NCBI RefSeq assembly: GCF_963675165.1
Contig: NC_087386.1
Span: forward strand, 6,578,066 to 6,642,065
Reading direction: 5' to 3'
DNA: 64,000 nt
Origin: Halichondria panicea
Taxonomy: Eukaryota > Porifera > Demospongiae > Suberitida > Halichondriidae
Shown: piece by piece, positions 12,001 through 21,034 of the stretch
How positions within the stretch are numbered: the first letter of the stretch is position 1
Layout: every line of letters starts with the position of its first letter
Translations under genes and position numbers: made by a program
The notes under the pieces: model-generated
Database searches by the model: none
Told to the model about the DNA's origin: nothing
The model's input: only the letters and a program-made list of their open reading frames with translations

Positions 12001-12600
12001 AAGCCTTCTTGACAACACAATAGAGGGCATAAAGCCACAGGAGACAAGTATTTGTTAAAAATAATACTGAAAGAAACTAGTAAACAAACTAGTTTACGGT
12101 ATAATTTTACAAAGGTTTACTAACGTGAACGAATTCCCCAGATTCTGGGGAACTCAGTTTGCGCATGTGCACTATCACCCATGCAATAGAGACCAGGCCG
12201 TATTTTAATCGGCCTGGTCTCGAGGCTAGAGGAGATTCGACAAGGTGCGGTGCAGCTCAAGTAATTAGCTCTTGATTACTCTCAGCAAAAACATACGACA
12301 TGGGCTGATAATTATTGTTCAATCAAAGGCTAATTGTCTGAGCTGCACCGCGCCTGTCGTACCTCCTCTGGTAGTTAGCTAGCTGCTGCCCAATATTTCC
12401 TCAATGTGTGTCCTGATCATTAGCAGTATTTGAATGGAACCAAAATCATACCAATTTTGTACCCTTGAGTCTTATTATTCACTGTGTGTGTGTGTCTAAC
12501 CCCTAGCTTTCTACTTTAGTGACCCTTTCTATTGTTCCTGGTAGGGGATCACTTTGATCAGCTTATTATTGCATCATTAGTGAGTGACTCATTGCTATAG
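3084..12600 (+). CDS. 2A-leader, triple Death domain, ROCO (Roc-COR) GTPase, Ig-like protein
   Basis: Hand model with continuous phases: 3084-3405, 3469-3756, 4383-4717, 6187-6448, 6665-6742, 7066-7281, 8565-10741, 10800-11052, 11163-11270, possible last exon 12581-12600; about 1352 residues. Residues 1-105 form a hydrophobic leader ending in a 2A motif. Death domains lie at about 115-200, 225-315 and 316-402, followed by a Pro-rich linker (403-428) and a helical exon. The Roc domain has P-loop GPPNVGKT (533-540), G3 DIGGQP (about 698) and G4-like THKD (about 803). COR (IRPKWLLFGLIL, DCVGTIMHF) spans about 870-1100. The Ig-like exon (1227-1310) has W and GYYQCDV. Roc-COR proteins are GTP-regulated scaffolds; with Death domains, a cytosolic death-fold signalling role is inferred. 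Oddities are three extra residues (NIN) just before G3 and a 24-base tandem duplication near 10490. The C-terminal end and the joining of exons 3 and 4 across a 1.5-kb intron are the least certain points. Confidence 0.7.
3375..3398 (+). other. 2A / StopGo ribosome-skipping motif (D-I-E-S-N-P-G-P)
   Basis: Codons 98-105 of the gene starting at 3084 encode DIESNPGP, an exact match to the 2A consensus D(V/I)ExNPGP, preceded by the Leu-rich run LLLLAG typical of active 2A sequences. In known 2A peptides the ribosome fails to form the Gly-Pro bond and resumes at Pro. Here that would release residues 1-104 and start the downstream product at Pro105. Similar motifs are known at the N-termini of sea urchin NLR-type proteins and in some non-LTR retrotransposons. 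Activity here is inferred from the motif. Confidence 0.85.
3885..4294. mobile_element. Non-autonomous inverted-repeat element with target duplication
   Basis: The ends are TAGTCTCGCGAGCAGAC and its reverse complement. The terminal inverted repeats extend about 65 bases inward (AACGTCTGG, TATTGCAGCAATTCC). GCTGTCAAC occurs at 3876-3884 and again at 4295-4303, a target-site duplication of 7-9 bases depending on how the ends are drawn. It lies inside intron 2 of the ROCO gene and encodes nothing. The duplication length is compatible with a hAT-like origin. Confidence 0.75.
4891..5706. mobile_element. Long foldback (hairpin) element
   Basis: The left arm starts AGAGTAAACAACCAATTATC at 4891 and the right arm ends with its near-perfect reverse complement at 5706. 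The arms stay complementary, with scattered mismatches and small gaps, to about 5281 and 5342, leaving a loop of about 60 bases. Each arm is close to 390 bases. A 7-base match ACATGTA lies just outside each end but is not adjacent, so no clear target duplication is claimed. It encodes nothing recognisable. Confidence 0.8.
5930..6115. mobile_element. TATAGCG-family inverted-repeat element, degraded copy
   Basis: The internal marker (reverse complement of CACACCCACCAATAGCTTTG) and edges resembling AAATTTCAC/GAAAATTTCC match the copies at 12703, 21600 and 54207. The terminal GTATAGCG sequences are eroded. Confidence 0.55.
7344..7494. mobile_element. TATAGCG-family element, partial
   Basis: Starts TACCGTATAGCGCGAAATTTCC and contains AAAATTAGGTCCAC and AATGCTTTTAGAG, features shared with the better preserved copy at about 34155-34315. 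It lies in intron 6 of the ROCO gene. A duplicate sits at about 17145-17295 because the surrounding intron was duplicated. Confidence 0.55.
7549..7676 (+). CDS. Possible alternative terminal exon of the Death-ROCO gene
   Basis: Preceded by AATTTTAG and in phase with the exon ending at 7281. The reading continues ...RVRKELQTVLPEVAAAIANF... to MELPLLYF and a stop at 7674-7676. Used instead of the exon at 8565, it would give a protein of about 540 residues with the three Death domains but no GTPase. The segment is conserved with its open frame and stop in the duplicated locus (about 17350-17480), and a more decayed relative lies near 22300. Conservation could simply reflect recent duplication. 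Confidence 0.35.
8326..8527. repeat. AGGGT...CATACAG inverted-terminus repeat
   Basis: Left end AGGGTAGCATACAGG and right end CCTGTATGACACCCT are imperfect inverted repeats around a G-rich/C-rich interior. A copy sits at the matching place of the second ROCO locus (about 18127-18318). A one-ended relative (CAGGGTTTCATACAG) is at about 4770. No coding content. Confidence 0.5.
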
Positions 12601-12690
12601 GAGAATACTCAGGAGCTGGCCAGAAGACAATGCCACCACTTCCAGTGCAAACTACACATGGTCAATGTCCCCTCAAGGTGTGTTGTTTGA
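11163..12690 (+). repeat. Repeated small exon downstream of the Ig-like exon
   Basis: The 108-base exon at 11163-11270 (phase 1 to phase 1) encodes MSESLLGEYSGAADQKRR and onward, ending SPQ. A related segment at 12581-12690 starts identically but reads MSDSLL followed by TAG. Similar copies follow the second ROCO locus at 20927-21034, 21225-21325 and about 21480-21566. The stop-bearing copy may serve as the last exon. No known domain is recognised. Confidence 0.5.
11271..12580. other. Non-coding stretch with nested inverted and direct repeats
   Basis: An outer inverted pair is formed by about 11458-11536 (AGGCCGATTAAAATACGGCC region) and about 12193-12240 (GGCCGTATTTTAATCGGCC). Inside are a second inverted pair (CCTTCTC...GTTGTGTTGAGAAGG near 11635-11710, with its complement at 11798-11870) and a direct repeat of about 75 bases (GACTATGGCAAGTCTTTGAC) at 11745 and 11915. 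It looks like a decayed, partly tandemly copied transposon. No gene seen. Confidence 0.5.
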
Positions 12691-12702
12691 TGTCCTAATC
12701 AT

Positions 12703-12912
12703 TATAGTACCTATCACGGGAAATGTTCGCGAGTGCATGCAAACTTTCGCTATTTGGCCTCAGAAGAATTGTAATAAGGAAACCACACCCACCAATAGCT
12801 TTGCATGTGAAATACCGGTGCGTGGGAGTTTCTCCCAGTTTTATTTTTCGCTTTAACTGCTCTGCCCTTGAAAAACAGACCTCACGAACATTTCCTGCTG
12901 TACGGTATAATT
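12703..12912. mobile_element. TATAGCG-family inverted-repeat element
   Basis: Runs from ACCTATCACGGGAAATGTTCGCG to CGAACATTTCCTGCTGTACGGT and carries the internal marker CACACCCACCAATAGCTTTG. A truncated counterpart at about 21600-21755 occupies the same place in the duplicated locus, so the insertion predates that duplication. Confidence 0.65.
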
Positions 12913-13215
12913 TATAGATGTTAGTGAATTTGTTTATTAGCGTTCTATAATGTTGGGATATGATCATACAAGTAATAGTTGTGACACCGCCACGACTGCC
13001 ACATGAGATATATTGGCTCAGTGTATAGTGACGTAGCTGAGGCACTCAGCACCATTAACTGTCCAATATGGCATACATTGGCACACCGCGTTTCCTTCGT
13101 CGGATCTTTGAGATCAAAATGTAACAAGTTATACATGTAGTTATTGACTGGCTGACTAGTAATTATGGCTTGAGGTTGTTTTTTTCGGAATTCCGACCTG
13201 ACCAATCAGATCAAG

Positions 13216-13436
13216 GTACCGTACGGGTAGAAAATTTCGAGGGTGTAAATTTTTGTGCAATTCAATATTCTGTCTTATTTGGAAAATTTCGCGGGTAGTA
13301 AATTTCGTGGAGTTAGGGTGTGTCACTATCTCGCATGCGTAAACAAAGCCTTTCGCGGGTTTTAATTTTTGTGTTCTGCAGCCACCCACGAAAATCGCGA
13401 AATTAAAAACACCTCGAAATTTTTACCCGTACGGTA
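13216..13436. mobile_element. Inverted-repeat element with TACCGTACGGG ends
   Basis: TACCGTACGGGTAGAAAATTT at the left pairs with AAATTTTTACCCGTACGGTA at the right. The interior has repeated AATTTCG/GCGGGT motifs and no coding content. The termini differ from the TATAGCG group only in the central bases, suggesting a sister subfamily. Confidence 0.7.
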
Positions 13437-13542
13437 TGCGTTTTGTACAGTAGGACGCATTTATAGCTAGTTCTAACTGTGGGTATAGTTACTGTTGACC
13501 AGTCTCTGTATAAGTAATCATTGTGTGGGATGGGGTGGAATG

Positions 13543-13741
13543 CAGGGGTGGGGCATGTAGGGGGTTTCCCTGCTGAGCTCAGCTTTTTGAAAGCCACAAG
13601 CCTAGCCAGGCAAGAACTAGAGCAAGAATCTTGATTGTCTATTATAATTAGCTGTAGCTTTATTGTGCTGGTATCAATATAGCTGAGGTGCGTTGAAAAC
13701 ATGCTGCATATAGTACACATTACACATTCCCCTCACTGCAG
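13543..13741 (+). promoter_or_regulatory. Shared 5' region, copy 2, with kB-like site
   Basis: Ordered blocks: GGGGTGGGGCATGTAG, GGGGTTTCCC (13561-13570), GCTGAGCTCAGC, AGCCAGGCAAGAA, CTTTATTGTGCTGGTATCAA, then ACACATTCCCCTCACTGCAG immediately before the ATG. GGGGTTTCCC matches the NF-kB consensus GGGRNNYYCC. Regulation by NF-kB is inferred. Confidence 0.55.
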
Positions 13742-14792
13742 ATGACTACTGATACACCTGAATACAAAGCCATCAGTAGCTGCAGAATGGATCTGACAGA
13801 GATGCTCTCTAATCACTTCAGGGAGGTAGCTGGACGTTTACGTGATAGTGGAGCACTGACTAACAGCCAATGCGAGGAAATCATTGAATCCGGACCTCCT
13901 AAAGCATGTGCTCGTAGGCTTATAGATATGATCACTATCGACATCAAAAATGACCCATTGGATGTTTTTGCCGAATTTGTGACAGCAATGAAAAGCAGTG
14001 GGAACAAACGCTTCAAAGACTTTGTCAAGGAAAACATTGAAGCTAAACGAAAAGAGTTGTATAGAGAATTGCTCCAAATTCCACCAGGTATGTAACAATG
14101 GTGATAATAATTATATGATCAAGGGCATATAAAAGAAGAGAGGGCATGCAACAGTAAAAGAGTAGAATTCAAATGTTGGGCGGATGAATGTGCATGAAGT
14201 GCTAAATATCTATTTTTAGCAGTTCATGCACATTCACATTCATCGTCCACATTTGAATTCTGCTAGCTACGTGTACTATAGATAAGTGAGTTGCATGCAT
14301 GCCCTCTCTTCTCCCTTGATATGATCATGATTGACTTTTCCCATGTTTACAGGTTTCGTGGCATCTCAGGAATACGACGTCTTCATCAGCTACAGTCATG
14401 AGGCTGACACTATACGAATGGTGGACAATCGTTTGTGCTCTCTACTGACAGATGAAGGTCTCACTGTGTTTGTAGACAGAGACGGCCTTCGTCCTGGGGA
14501 CAAATGGCGATCTGAGATTGCCTCCGCTATCAAAACCTGCAAAGCCTTTGTTGTAGTGCTCACTAAACGCTACATGAGGTCTGCGTACTGCAATGGAGAG
14601 CTGTACGAAGCAGAAGCTCTTGGCAAGCGTATACTCCCAGTGGTGTGCGAGAAGGGATGGGGAGATGTACCTGGAGGTGCTCCTGTGACAGAGATAGTGA
14701 AGGAGGTTCAGTATGTCTCTCTAGTGGCAGAAGACAGCGAAACACAACTGACAAAACTGGTGGAAAGTATCAAAACGTCAGTCAGTGCGTAG
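13742..14792 (+). CDS. CARD-like plus TIR domain protein
   Basis: Two exons, 13742-14087 and 14353-14792, joined in phase 1, give about 261 residues. Exon 1 encodes a helical CARD-like domain (about 18-110; SGALTNSQCEEIIES, FVTAMKSSGN). Exon 2 encodes a complete TIR: EYDVFISYS (box 1), VFVDRDGLRPGDKW (box 2), and YCNGELYEAEAL with the Glu that is catalytic in NAD-cleaving TIRs. No membrane span or signal peptide is seen, so a cytosolic adaptor or enzyme is likely. It stops at TAG directly after SIKTSVSA, exactly like the paralogue at 23761; the longer family members instead splice at this point (AAAG/GTCAGT). The intron carries the mobile element at 14119-14319. The domain families are clear, but signalling partners are unknown. 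Confidence 0.88.
14119..14319. mobile_element. 201-base foldback MITE with target duplication, in CARD-TIR intron
   Basis: Ends TCAAGGG/CCCTTGA; the arms contain AGAAGAGAGGGCATGCA and TAGAATTCAAATGT with their complements. TATGA at 14114-14118 is repeated at 14320-14324; with shifted ends the duplication is TATGATCA. The related intron in the pseudogene at 1060-1085 reads TATATGATCATGATTG without the element, a natural empty site. Confidence 0.85.
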
Positions 14793-15037
14793 TACCTGAA
14801 CTAACTGCACCGTTACATAGTTTATAGGTATAGTTTTGTTAGCAAACTGCTGTAATTATTTATACATTTTGTACATTTCCTATAAGATTTTTTTTTTGTA
14901 TGTTACCCTTATCAGGAGTGCATAATCTCCTGCCCCTATCTATTTATAATTATGTGTTCAGTCAAGTGTATAGTCTAACTCTTGGTCTCTGGTGCTCTAT
15001 TGACATGCATGGTGTCATCATGGGGGTGGTGGAAATA
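14793..15037. other. Intergenic stretch after the first CARD-TIR gene
   Basis: Contains no recognisable gene. It matches 24599-24870 closely, showing that the CARD-TIR gene and the following gene were duplicated together. Confidence 0.5.
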
Positions 15038-15286
15038 CAGGGGTGGGGCATGTAGATCTAGGTTTTCCCACAGCTGAGCTCAAACTTCATGTGCATGCTG
15101 AGTTCGAGTACAAGTACGTATATTGTGTGCTGCTCTGGCTCCTGCTATACCGAGGCCAATGCAAGGCGCATAAAAGCTTTATTGTGCGTGGTATCAATAG
15201 GTTATAAGGTACGTTGAAAACATGCTGTATTATTATAGTCAGCATTACACATTTCAATATCCCCCCTTAACTTGGCTCACTTGTAG
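15038..15286 (+). promoter_or_regulatory. Shared 5' region, copy 3
   Basis: GGGGTGGGGCATGTAG, then AGGTTTTCCCA (15060-15070, a weakened kB-like site), GCTGAGCTCA, TTTATTGTGCGTGGTATCAA, and ATTACACATTTCAATATCC with a C run. It precedes a broken gene but closely matches the copy at 24871. Confidence 0.5.
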
Positions 15287-16354
15287 ATGACTACCTATAC
15301 TGCTGAATACAAAGCCATCTGTAGCTGCAGAGTGGATCTAACCAAGAAGCTCTCTACGTGTGTCAATGAGGTAGCTAAATACTTTTACGTCAGAATGAAG
15401 TACTGACTGACGACCAATGCCAGACTATCATCAGTGCTGAAGACGGTGCTGAGAAGCTCATGAAGATTATTATTGTTTTCATCGAAGACCCAGTCAGCAC
15501 ACTGGATTCTTTTGCCTACTTAGTAACAGCATTGAAAAGAGGTGGAAACAGATTCTTTCAAGAATTTGTCAAAGACAAAATTGAAGCTAAACAAAGGGAA
15601 ATCTACAGGGAGAAATTTCTCCAAGTGCCGCACGGTATGTAATGATGGTTACGTAATGGTGATGATCATTATGAGTTTAATTTTCCTAGATTTCCTGGCA
15701 TCAAAATACCACGTTTTCATCAGCCACAGCCACAGCTGTGAGGCTGACACCATGCACACAGTGGACATTCTTATGTTGCGACTGAAACAAGAACGCCTCC
15801 GCGTGTTTGTGGACCAACGTAGCATTTGGCCTGGGGACAAATGGCCATTTGAGATTGCCTCCGCCATCAAAACCTGCAATGCCTTTGTCGTTGTGTTCAG
15901 TAAACGCTACGTGAGGTCCGTGTACTGCAATGGAGAGCTGTTCAAAGCAGAAGCTCTTGGCAAGTGCATGTTCCCAGTGGTGTGCGAGGATGGTTGGGGA
16001 GATGTACCTGGAGGTACTCCTGTGATTGAGGTGTTGAAGGTCTTTCAGGATGTGTCTCCAGTGACAGGAAATAAGGAGAAGCAACTAACAAGACTGGTCC
16101 ATAGTATCAAAGGTCAGTCAGTAATGAATCTCAGAAATTAGTGTGCCACCATCTTAATTGAAGTATACTGTTACTAAGCAGTATTTCGTTTTGCAGGAGC
16201 TGTGGCATCATTATCACCTTTATCACCCGTTGCCATAGCTCCAGATCCACCTAATCTACCCACCGATCATGCTGGTGAGATGTGCTCACTATAGTGTTCA
16301 AACCTTTACCCCCCTACACACTACACCCACACGCACACACACACACACACACTA

Positions 16355-16399
<45 letters not shown>

Positions 16400-19300
16400 C
16401 ACGCACACCACACCCACACACACACATACATACACACACACGCATACATACACACAGACGGAGCTACACCAGAGAGGAAACAATCGTTAGTAGCTGCCTG
16501 GAAGGAAAAGCTTGCGCCAAAGCTGTCTCTAGAAATCAGGCAATATGATCTAATATTGGTCGCTGGATTATTTGACAAAGTGGAGCCTTATTTAGATCAG
16601 TTCTGGTTAACAGATGGTGAAAAGAGTGACGTACGTGCTAGTGCTCTGCTCAATGGCACCCAGGTTGGAATGAACACTGCTTTATCAACGTGGAAGTCCC
16701 ACCAACCTTGGCATGCAACGTATGGGGCACTACTGGATATTGTGTTGAGGCTGAAGAAAGGGAAGATAGCTCTTGGACTGTGCGAATTCCTGGACCAACG
16801 GCAATGTTAGCAAACTATAACACTATATGTAACATGTATAATAATAATAATTATTTACTCTGTACAGTGGTGAACAAAGCCGCTACACAACTGTCAGAGC
16901 GCACACCTCTAACACAAGATGAGATTGATGCTCTACAGAAGCTGATCGAGGGAACAGGAGTGAACATTGATGACATCATTGCTACTGGTCAAGGCCTCAC
17001 TCTTGAAGAAGCTCAACCATTGCTTGCTGAGAAAGGATACATTGAGGACGCAGGGAATCTCAAGACAAGGCTACAAGAAAGTACGTATCTAGTGTTCCAT
17101 GTCTAAATTGCCTGAGGGTTGTATGCCATTCACTTAATTCAAGTACCGTATAGCGCGAAATTTAATTTCCAAGACACTTAATTTTCGCTGTTTATAGAGA
17201 AACTCTCCACAAAAATTAGGTCCACTTAGCTACATCATTTGGCCAAAATCAACAAAAATAATGCTTTTAGAGGCACTTCCACGAAAATAACCTCAAACAA
17301 TTTTGTGTGTGTAGGGTTTTGATTCGTGGATTTACAAACTATAATTTTAGCTACAAGAGTCAGAAAAGAGCTGCAAACTGTACTGCCAGAAGTTGCAGCA
17401 GCCATTGCGAACTTTAACCTAGCTATTGCAGATACACTCTTTTTTCTGCGCATGGAATTGCCTCTTCTATACTTTTGAGCAAAGCAAAACATATTAGCAT
17501 AGCCAGGAACACATTACCGAAGGAGCGTCTTACCTCGGGAATCGCATCTCGTGCAAGTTTGCCCTTATATGCAAAACCGCTAAGTGGGTGATAATCATCT
17601 GTGGGCGAGTGCTAGTTGAGCTGAAGGTGCACTTTTACCATGCAAGCATAGGTCAATAAAAATGAAAACTACAGCTAGCTAGCTAGCTATAGGCCTGGTA
17701 GTAAGGCTCTAGATCTCTCTTCTAAGAACCCCAGTAAGACTCCCTACTGCAAAAACAAAACGCCTAGTATGTGTTAGTCTAGGTCTAGCAAACTTTCTCT
17801 TCACAAAGTAATTGATATGCTCCTCTTTTAGAATTTTCTATACCTCACCAATGACAGTCTCTTCCATGATGTATACCAACATTCATCAAAGACCTAGCTA
17901 TTCATTTTAGCTCTTTCTGGCTCAACCTAGCTCTCCTGCTGCTGCACTACATACAAAATCTGTTTATAATGATATTCACAGGCTGACCGCAGTCTGTAAT
18001 CTATGTACACAGTACTTTCACACTTTTCATATAAGGCAATGCGGCGTTTAGGAAAACACACGAGATGCGATTTCCGAACCCATGCACAGTTAGACGCTCC
18101 TTCTGTATTTTGCTCCTGGCATAGCCAGGGTATCATACAGGATTTTAAAGTAGAGGAGGAAATAAGAAAAGTAACCAGAACATTTTGCTAAAAAAAAGGG
18201 TCAATACCCTGTTATAATAGGACACTCAGTCATACAACTAGTACCTGAATGCAAAAAATGGGGGGGGAAACTGGAGCTGGGGGGTATCCCCCCTTTCCTC
18301 CCCCCTGTATGACACCCTGACAGCGCACATTCATTGCATTAATTTTTTTTCATAGTTGCTAAAGAGCAGCAGCGATATCTCGAGATACTCAAGGATTTAA
18401 TGACAGCTGCTGGCACCATCGACCTTCGCTACTTGAAACTGTATCTTGTTGGCCCACCTAATGTGGGCAAGACGACCACTCTAAGCCGTCTCCTAAAAAC
18501 ATTTGAGAATATTCATTCAGCAGGAGACAAATCAAACATTCAAAGTACGCTACTCGCTAACTGTATTCAAGCGTTTGCTTTTGTTGGTGACGACACAGCA
18601 GAGTGGCTATCTTCCAATAACGTCGACAATGAAGCTTTTGTTCAACTATTTGTGTGGACCGCTGAACACACCCCTCAGTGAACAACTAAGTGAAGAACAC
18701 ACTACTCCACCCGAACCTTCCAGAGAACAGTCACATTTCAACAAGATGAATCCCACAAGCTCATTTCTGTAGAGAACGTTGTTTCACAAGTTGATAAACT
18801 CGATACTTCAGATGGAGAAACAAAGACTTGCAAAAATCAAAGAATTAATGATTGTATCAGTCGATTCCAAAAATTGATCAAAAGTGGAGACTATTCTACC
18901 CTTTTCAAGGCTTTGGGCACATTTTTAGATATTGGAGGTCAGCCAGGCTTTTTAGAAATGCTCCCAGCCTTGAGCACTGGTCCGGCCATGTATCTCGTCT
19001 TCTTAGACTTGAGCAAAGAGCTAAACGAGCCGTACAAAATCCATTTTAGTCGCAAAGGCAAAAAAATCACTCCCTATGACGCTATACATACAGTCAAAGA
19101 AACAGTGTCTCAAATCCTTTCTTCCATCAGTAGCATACATAGTATCCCTCAAGTGACCTGTTCATTCAAGACCGATAAAGTTGATGGATTTAGCGAGAAG
19201 CTTGAATTATTCCAACAAGTTAGTCCCTTGGCTGCGCTGATAGGCACTGACAAAGATAAGCTGAAGGACCCAGAGAAGGAAATCAAGAAAAAAAGCGAAG

Positions 19301-21034
19301 ATTTAAATGACATTGTAAAAGAACAGTTTGATAAAATAATGATTAGTCCTGACGCTACTGATTCAAATCTATTTACCGTAGACAACCACCATGGAACTGA
19401 GCAGTCGGACATAGGCCCACTTCGTAAAGTGTTAAGTGAAATCTTTCAAACACGCTTCGAGAATGCTTCGTTACCGATTAGACCAAAATGGCTTTTATTT
19501 GGACTCATTCTCCGAAGGGAATACAAGATTGCTAATATTGAAGATTGTTTAGAGTTAGGAAAGAAACTTGAAATGGATGAAAATGAAACGAAATTTTGTC
19601 TGCGGTATCTTCATGACTGCGTTGGCACTGTCATGCATTACACAAGTGTTTTGAATGATAAGAAAAACTGGCTCAAGAATCATGTAATCTGCTCCCTTCA
19701 AGTACTATTCGATAGCATCAGTGAGCTGATTCTTCCTTCTTTGTGTGTGCTTCGTTTTGGAGGTGCTTTCACTGAGGATGAAAAAAAACTGTTTAGAAAG
19801 GGGCAATATTCAGCTGAAACTATCGAAATGTATTGCAAAAAGTCAGGAAATAATGAACTTATCCCAGCCAAGAATCTTATATCGCTTCTTCAACATCTAA
19901 ACCTTCTCTCTGAAGTCGTTCACAAAGATGTTAATGACCCAAGCAAGTGTCGAATCACCTATTTTATGCCGGCTATCTTAGAGTGTGCTTCACAAGAGGA
20001 GCTGACCAACCCACCTCCACCAGATGCCAACAACCCAGAGCCACTGCTCATCACATTTAGCTGTGGTTACATTCCAACCGGAACTTTTTGTGGTCTGATC
20101 ACTCGACTAGTTTCCCAAGGCCCTCATGGAATTCTCAGATTTACGTGGGAGTTAGTGGAAGATGGTGTCAAGCGAAATTGTGTATCTTTTTTCATCGATA
20201 GATCAAACAAGGTGACCTTACTAGCCCACGATCGATGCTACGAAATTCAAGTTGTTCGCCATCCTAATGGCCGCATGTCTCTTCATGACCTTTGCACTTA
20301 TGTTTTCTCAGTGATGCACTACACTCTCAAAAGCCTTTACCCACACTTGGTTCCTCAAATTGCGTTCCAATGTCCCTGCCCTGGTCACCAGTCCAGCCGA
20401 GATAATTTGTGTGTTTTTACTGAAGATTTCTTTCTTTGTGGTAGGAATCCAGTGACACCAACGAAAGACCAACAAGCTTGGTTGGGTCAGGTAGGTTATT
20501 TATATTTAAATGTTTTGTGTTTCATTTCTTTTCATATTTGTGCAGACTGTCTCCATGCATTGGTCAGAGTGCTAGCTTGGGAGTTCTCAAGTTCATGAAG
20601 GGACAGTCTCTGGAGAGATTCTCTTTCAATTGGAGCAAAGTGGGAATTGACGACACACAACCTCCAGCTGATGACTGCAAGCCCAACATTCTGACCTTCA
20701 AGAGTGTGCGTGAGGAGGACCTGGGCTACTACCAGTGTGAGGTGAAGGAGATGAAGGCTGGGAAAATGGTAGTGGTCCTCACTGTCTACAGAGCTCTCTA
20801 CGAAGATACGCTCAGTAAGTTCAGTACGTACATGTGTCGACCTTCTGCTTCTTTGCTTCTTACCAATCACTTACGTATATTAATTATAACTATAACGCTT
20901 AAATTTTCGCATTACATATTCATCAGTGAGTGAATCATTGCTAGGAGAATACTCAGGAGCAGCTGGACAGAAGAGAAGACTGTCAGCTGGGGAGACGTCC
21001 AGTGCAAAACACACACGGTCAATATCTCCTCAAG
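15287..21034 (+). pseudogene. Broken CARD-TIR-Death-ROCO-Ig gene (second ROCO copy)
   Basis: Exons seen: CARD 15287-about 15633, TIR 15690-16112, Pro-rich linker 16197-16274, Death domain 16458-16805, helical exon 16868-17080, Roc-COR 18356-20490, Ig-like 20546-20814, small exon 20927-21034. Junctions are in phase 1 except COR-Ig, which is phase 0. From 16868 on it parallels 7066-11270. Lesions: +2 bases in the CARD near 15384, -5 near 18634 and -1 near 18737 in Roc with a TGA between them, and +4 near 20556 in the Ig exon followed by TAG. The Roc G3 motif is canonical here (DIGGQPGF), so this copy keeps the ancestral form where the intact gene has an insertion. A shorter product containing the TIR and Death domain cannot be excluded. 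Confidence 0.8.
16327..16457. repeat. (CA)n-rich microsatellite ending in a 3' splice site
   Basis: ACACAC tracts with interruptions (ACTACACC, ATACATAC) end in CACACAG directly before the Death-domain exon at 16458. Confidence 0.8.

Noticed and set aside
12584-13045. Overlapping frames on both strands near the second small exon
   Set aside because: They lie across an inverted-repeat element; the content is non-coding and shared with other element copies.
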